Source of the DNA: a virus
Length of the DNA stretch: 49,963 nucleotides
IMG/VR virus record: IMGVR_UViG_3300044712_002653
Span: 1 to 49,963 of that record
Reading direction: 5' to 3' (one strand)
Shown: in pieces, positions 48,262 to 49,963 of the stretch
Layout: the number at the start of each line of letters is the position of its first letter
How positions within the stretch are numbered: position 1 is the first letter of the stretch
Made by a program: the position numbers and the translations under genes
The notes under the pieces: model-generated
Told to the model about the DNA's origin: nothing
The model's database searches: none
Seen by the model: the letters and a program-made list of their open reading frames with translations, nothing else

Positions 48262-48276
48262 CCGGTGACACCCCGG
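48262..48276. repeat. 15-bp element CCGGTGACACCCCGG, copy 2
   Basis: Identical to the element at 34045-34059. It lies just before the endolysin GTG, between it and the divergent moron, so it could hold a regulatory site for the lysis genes. Confidence 0.6.
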
Positions 48277-48280
48277 AGAC

Positions 48281-48979
48281 GTGGCGACCCCGCTCCACCT
48301 CGTGCCGCTGGTCGAGCCCTACCTCCCGGCGCTCGCCCAGGGCGCGCTCGCGTTCGCGCAGGACCACGGGACGAAGCCAGAGCGCGTCTCGCTCCTCGCC
48401 GCCATCTGCCTGCGCGAGAGCCACGCCGGGACCGCGCCCGGGTATCGCCCGAAGGGGCCGGACGGCTCCGGCGACTGGACGGTCCGGACCGGGCACTGGA
48501 CGAAGCGCGGCCCGTCGGTCGTCGTGCACCAGGACACCGACGGCGCGCGCGCCGCGCTGCAGCTCGCCGGGTGGTCGATCCCGAAGAAGCACGGCGCCCT
48601 CGTCGCCGGGCCGTACGCGACGCCGCTCGACGGCCGCGGCTGGGGCCGCGGGCTGCTCCAGCTCGACGTCCTCGGCGACTGCCGCGACCTCATCGCGCCG
48701 GCGCCGTGGCCGCCCGACCGGCAGGCCTCCGCCGCGTGCGCCATGCTCGCCCAGGCGCGCCGCGAGCTCGCGGCGCTCGCGACGGGCGACCTCCTCGAGA
48801 TGGCGGTCCGGTGCCGCTACAACGCGAGCCTCGACCGGGTCCGCTCCGGGATCGAGGCGGGCGACCCGAACGTCGGGACGACCGGCGGGGACTACGGCTG
48901 CGACGTCGCCGCGCTCGAGGCCGCGATCTTCGCGCGCTGGCCGGACACGGCCATCGACTTCCCCGGGAGATCCGCATGA
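48281..48979 (+). CDS. Endolysin, lytic transglycosylase-like
   Basis: A 232-residue lysozyme-superfamily protein. SLLAAICLRESHAGTAPGY places the catalytic Glu at 46 in the RES motif of transglycosylase (SLT) domains; GLLQLD (in RGWGRGLLQLDVLGDCRDLI) corresponds to the family GxxQ segment, and ALATGDLLEMAVRCRYNASL follows. It lacks an N-terminal signal, so export would need the holin. GTG start close to GGAG. Confidence 0.8.
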   Translation: MATPLHLVPLVEPYLPALAQGALAFAQDHGTKPERVSLLAAICLRESHAGTAPGYRPKGPDGSGDWTVRTGHWTKRGPSVVVHQDTDGARAALQLAGWSIPKKHGALVAGPYATPLDGRGWGRGLLQLDVLGDCRDLIAPAPWPPDRQASAACAMLAQARRELAALATGDLLEMAVRCRYNASLDRVRSGIEAGDPNVGTTGGDYGCDVAALEAAIFARWPDTAIDFPGRSA

Positions 48980-49275
48980 GCCAGCGACAGGTCAGCCAGT
49001 GGCGCACCGTCGGCGTCGTGGTCCTCCTGTCGCTCCTGCTCTGGGCGGCGTTCTTCGTCCTCGCCCGGCGCCCGGACGTCTCCGACAACGCGGTGAAGCT
49101 CTTCGACAACCTCTCGTGGGGATTCTTCCTCTTCGCGCTCACCGCGGCGGGGAAGAGCGGGCTCGAGCACCTCGGCAACGGCGGCGGACTGAAGGGCGCC
49201 GCGCGCGCCCTCCTCACCGACGCGAAGCCGGGCGACCCGCCCCCTCCGGCGCCTCCGCCCGGAGGCGCGCCGTGA
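48976..49275 (+). CDS. Holin-like two-helix membrane protein
   Basis: A 99-residue protein with two transmembrane helices, about 12-30 (VGVVVLLSLLLWAAFFVLA) and 44-58 (DNLSWGFFLFALTAAG), a basic N-terminus and a Pro-rich tail. It overlaps the endolysin gene as ATGA and precedes a lipoprotein gene, the usual lysis-cassette order. No specific holin family was recognised. Confidence 0.65.
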   Translation: MSQRQVSQWRTVGVVVLLSLLLWAAFFVLARRPDVSDNAVKLFDNLSWGFFLFALTAAGKSGLEHLGNGGGLKGAARALLTDAKPGDPPPPAPPPGGAP

Positions 49276-49529
49276 AAGCCCTGGTCCTGCTCGCCGCGCT
49301 CTCCACCGCCTGCGCGGCGCCTCGGGCCTGCCCAGAGCCGCCGCCGGACACGATCGCCGCGCGCGAGGACCGCCTCTCCGAGCACGCCCGCGACTGGCTC
49401 GAGTCGCTTCGCCAGAGCTACGAGTGCGACATCGCGCGCGAGGGCGTGAAGCGCGCCGCCCGCGACGGTGACGAGGCTGCCCTGCGAGAGCACGCCCGCG
49501 CGTGGTCGAGATGCCGAGGCGACCGATGA
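49272..49529 (+). CDS. Spanin-like outer-membrane lipoprotein
   Basis: An 85-residue protein. KALVLLAALSTAC (lipobox STAC, Cys14) then a Pro-rich stretch (CPEPPPD) and a long helix (REDRLSEHARDWLESLRQSY). This is the layout of a phage o-spanin/Rz1-like lipoprotein that fuses the membranes at lysis, though the helix is longer than in classical Rz1. GTG start with GTGA overlap. Confidence 0.6.
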   Translation: MKALVLLAALSTACAAPRACPEPPPDTIAAREDRLSEHARDWLESLRQSYECDIAREGVKRAARDGDEAALREHARAWSRCRGDR

Positions 49530-49963
49530 CGCCCTCCGCCGTGAACCTCGTCACGCGCTGGATCGTCCTCGGGCCGTTCCTGGCCTGGGGAATCTGGGAG
49601 ATCGTCCTCCTCGCCCTCCGCGCGCGCGGGTGGCCGGTCCGGCTCGTCTCGATGGAGGCCCGGGCCATCGCGTCCTCGGGTCTTCCCACGTTCGCCTACG
49701 CGCTCGCCGGCCTGGTGGCGCACTTCTTCATCACCTGGGGCCGGGTCCCGTGGGACGGATGGCTGCGCGGCGCGCTCGGCGCGCTGTGGTGGGCCGGCCT
49801 CGTGGCGTACCTCGTCGCCGACTGGCTCGATCCGGACCGCGCCGCCTGGCCGCTCGTGACCCAGTACATCCGGCACCCCGCGGGCGCCGCCCTCATCGGC
49901 GCCGTGGCGGCGTGGCTGCTCTTCCCGCAGGCGTCGGTCTGGACGCCGGGAGGCACCCCGTGA
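49526..49963 (+). CDS. Polytopic membrane protein
   Basis: A 145-residue protein with four hydrophobic helices at about 10-32, 53-73, 85-105 and 122-138 (e.g. WIVLGPFLAWGIWEIVLLAL; AGAALIGAVAAWLLFPQ). It may be a second holin, an antiholin, or a superinfection-exclusion protein; its ATGA overlap with the lipoprotein gene places it in the lysis cassette. Its stop codon is the last base triplet of the window. Confidence 0.6.
   Translation: MTPSAVNLVTRWIVLGPFLAWGIWEIVLLALRARGWPVRLVSMEARAIASSGLPTFAYALAGLVAHFFITWGRVPWDGWLRGALGALWWAGLVAYLVADWLDPDRAAWPLVTQYIRHPAGAALIGAVAAWLLFPQASVWTPGGTP

Noticed and set aside
1-49963. tRNA genes, insertion sequences or a second integrase
   Set aside because: No cloverleaf-like segment, transposase motif or other recombinase was seen; attachment sites would lie outside the window.

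Overview
The window looks like a nearly complete temperate-phage genome (prophage) from a very GC-rich bacterium. Codons end almost always in G or C, and genes are packed with ATGA, GTGA or TGATG overlaps. The base composition and the style of the hypothetical proteins resemble Myxococcota such as Anaeromyxobacter; that host guess is inference. The window opens on the stop codon of a tyrosine integrase and closes on the stop codon of a membrane-protein gene, so the flanking host DNA and att sites are not included.

Layout. (1) 1-15165, leftward: about 29 tightly coupled genes ending in excisionase and integrase. They include an ASCH-like protein, a DUF6527-like protein, HNH and zinc-finger proteins, a DUF1643 protein, a Gp37/Gp68 (DUF5131) protein, a DPPY methyltransferase broken at a run of ten C, and a C5-cytosine methyltransferase with five internal repeats. 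(2) 15166-17574: the lysis/lysogeny switch, with two HTH genes, a zinc-ribbon membrane protein, a CII-like regulator and five copies of a 13-bp operator. Two pairs of operators, each 35 bp apart, frame a -35 box and cover a -10 box. (3) 17574-28710, rightward: early and replication genes, including an MT-A70 methyltransferase, a PD-(D/E)XK-like nuclease followed by a SNF2 helicase, an O-like initiator with helically phased GTCAC iterons inside its gene, a DnaC-like loader with an unusual Walker A, and a VRR-NUC nuclease. (4) 28707-37872: head genes of lambda type (gpZ-like, TerS, GpA-type TerL, gpW-like, lambda-type portal, a fused prohead protease and major capsid protein, DUF2190, gpFII-like, gpU-like). 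(5) 37881-47604: a Mu-type contractile tail (gp38/DUF2635, sheath L, tube M, gp41 chaperone with a -1 frameshift product, tape measure, N, P, gp45, gp46, gp47, gp48, fibre). (6) 47610-48209: a lone leftward gene for a secreted protein, a likely moron. (7) 48281-49963: lysis genes (transglycosylase-like endolysin, holin-like, spanin-like lipoprotein, polytopic membrane protein).

How it fits together. A repressor binding the shared operators would silence both the long leftward operon and its own rightward promoter. On induction the leftward operon would deliver excision and DNA-modification functions, and the rightward operon replication. The late genes then build a myovirus with a lambda-like head on a short Mu-like tail. 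No MuA transposase, tRNA, insertion sequence or CRISPR array was seen. No gene-free stretch exceeds 300 bases; the largest are 15166-15385 (operators and promoter) and about 29283-29516 (candidate packaging site).
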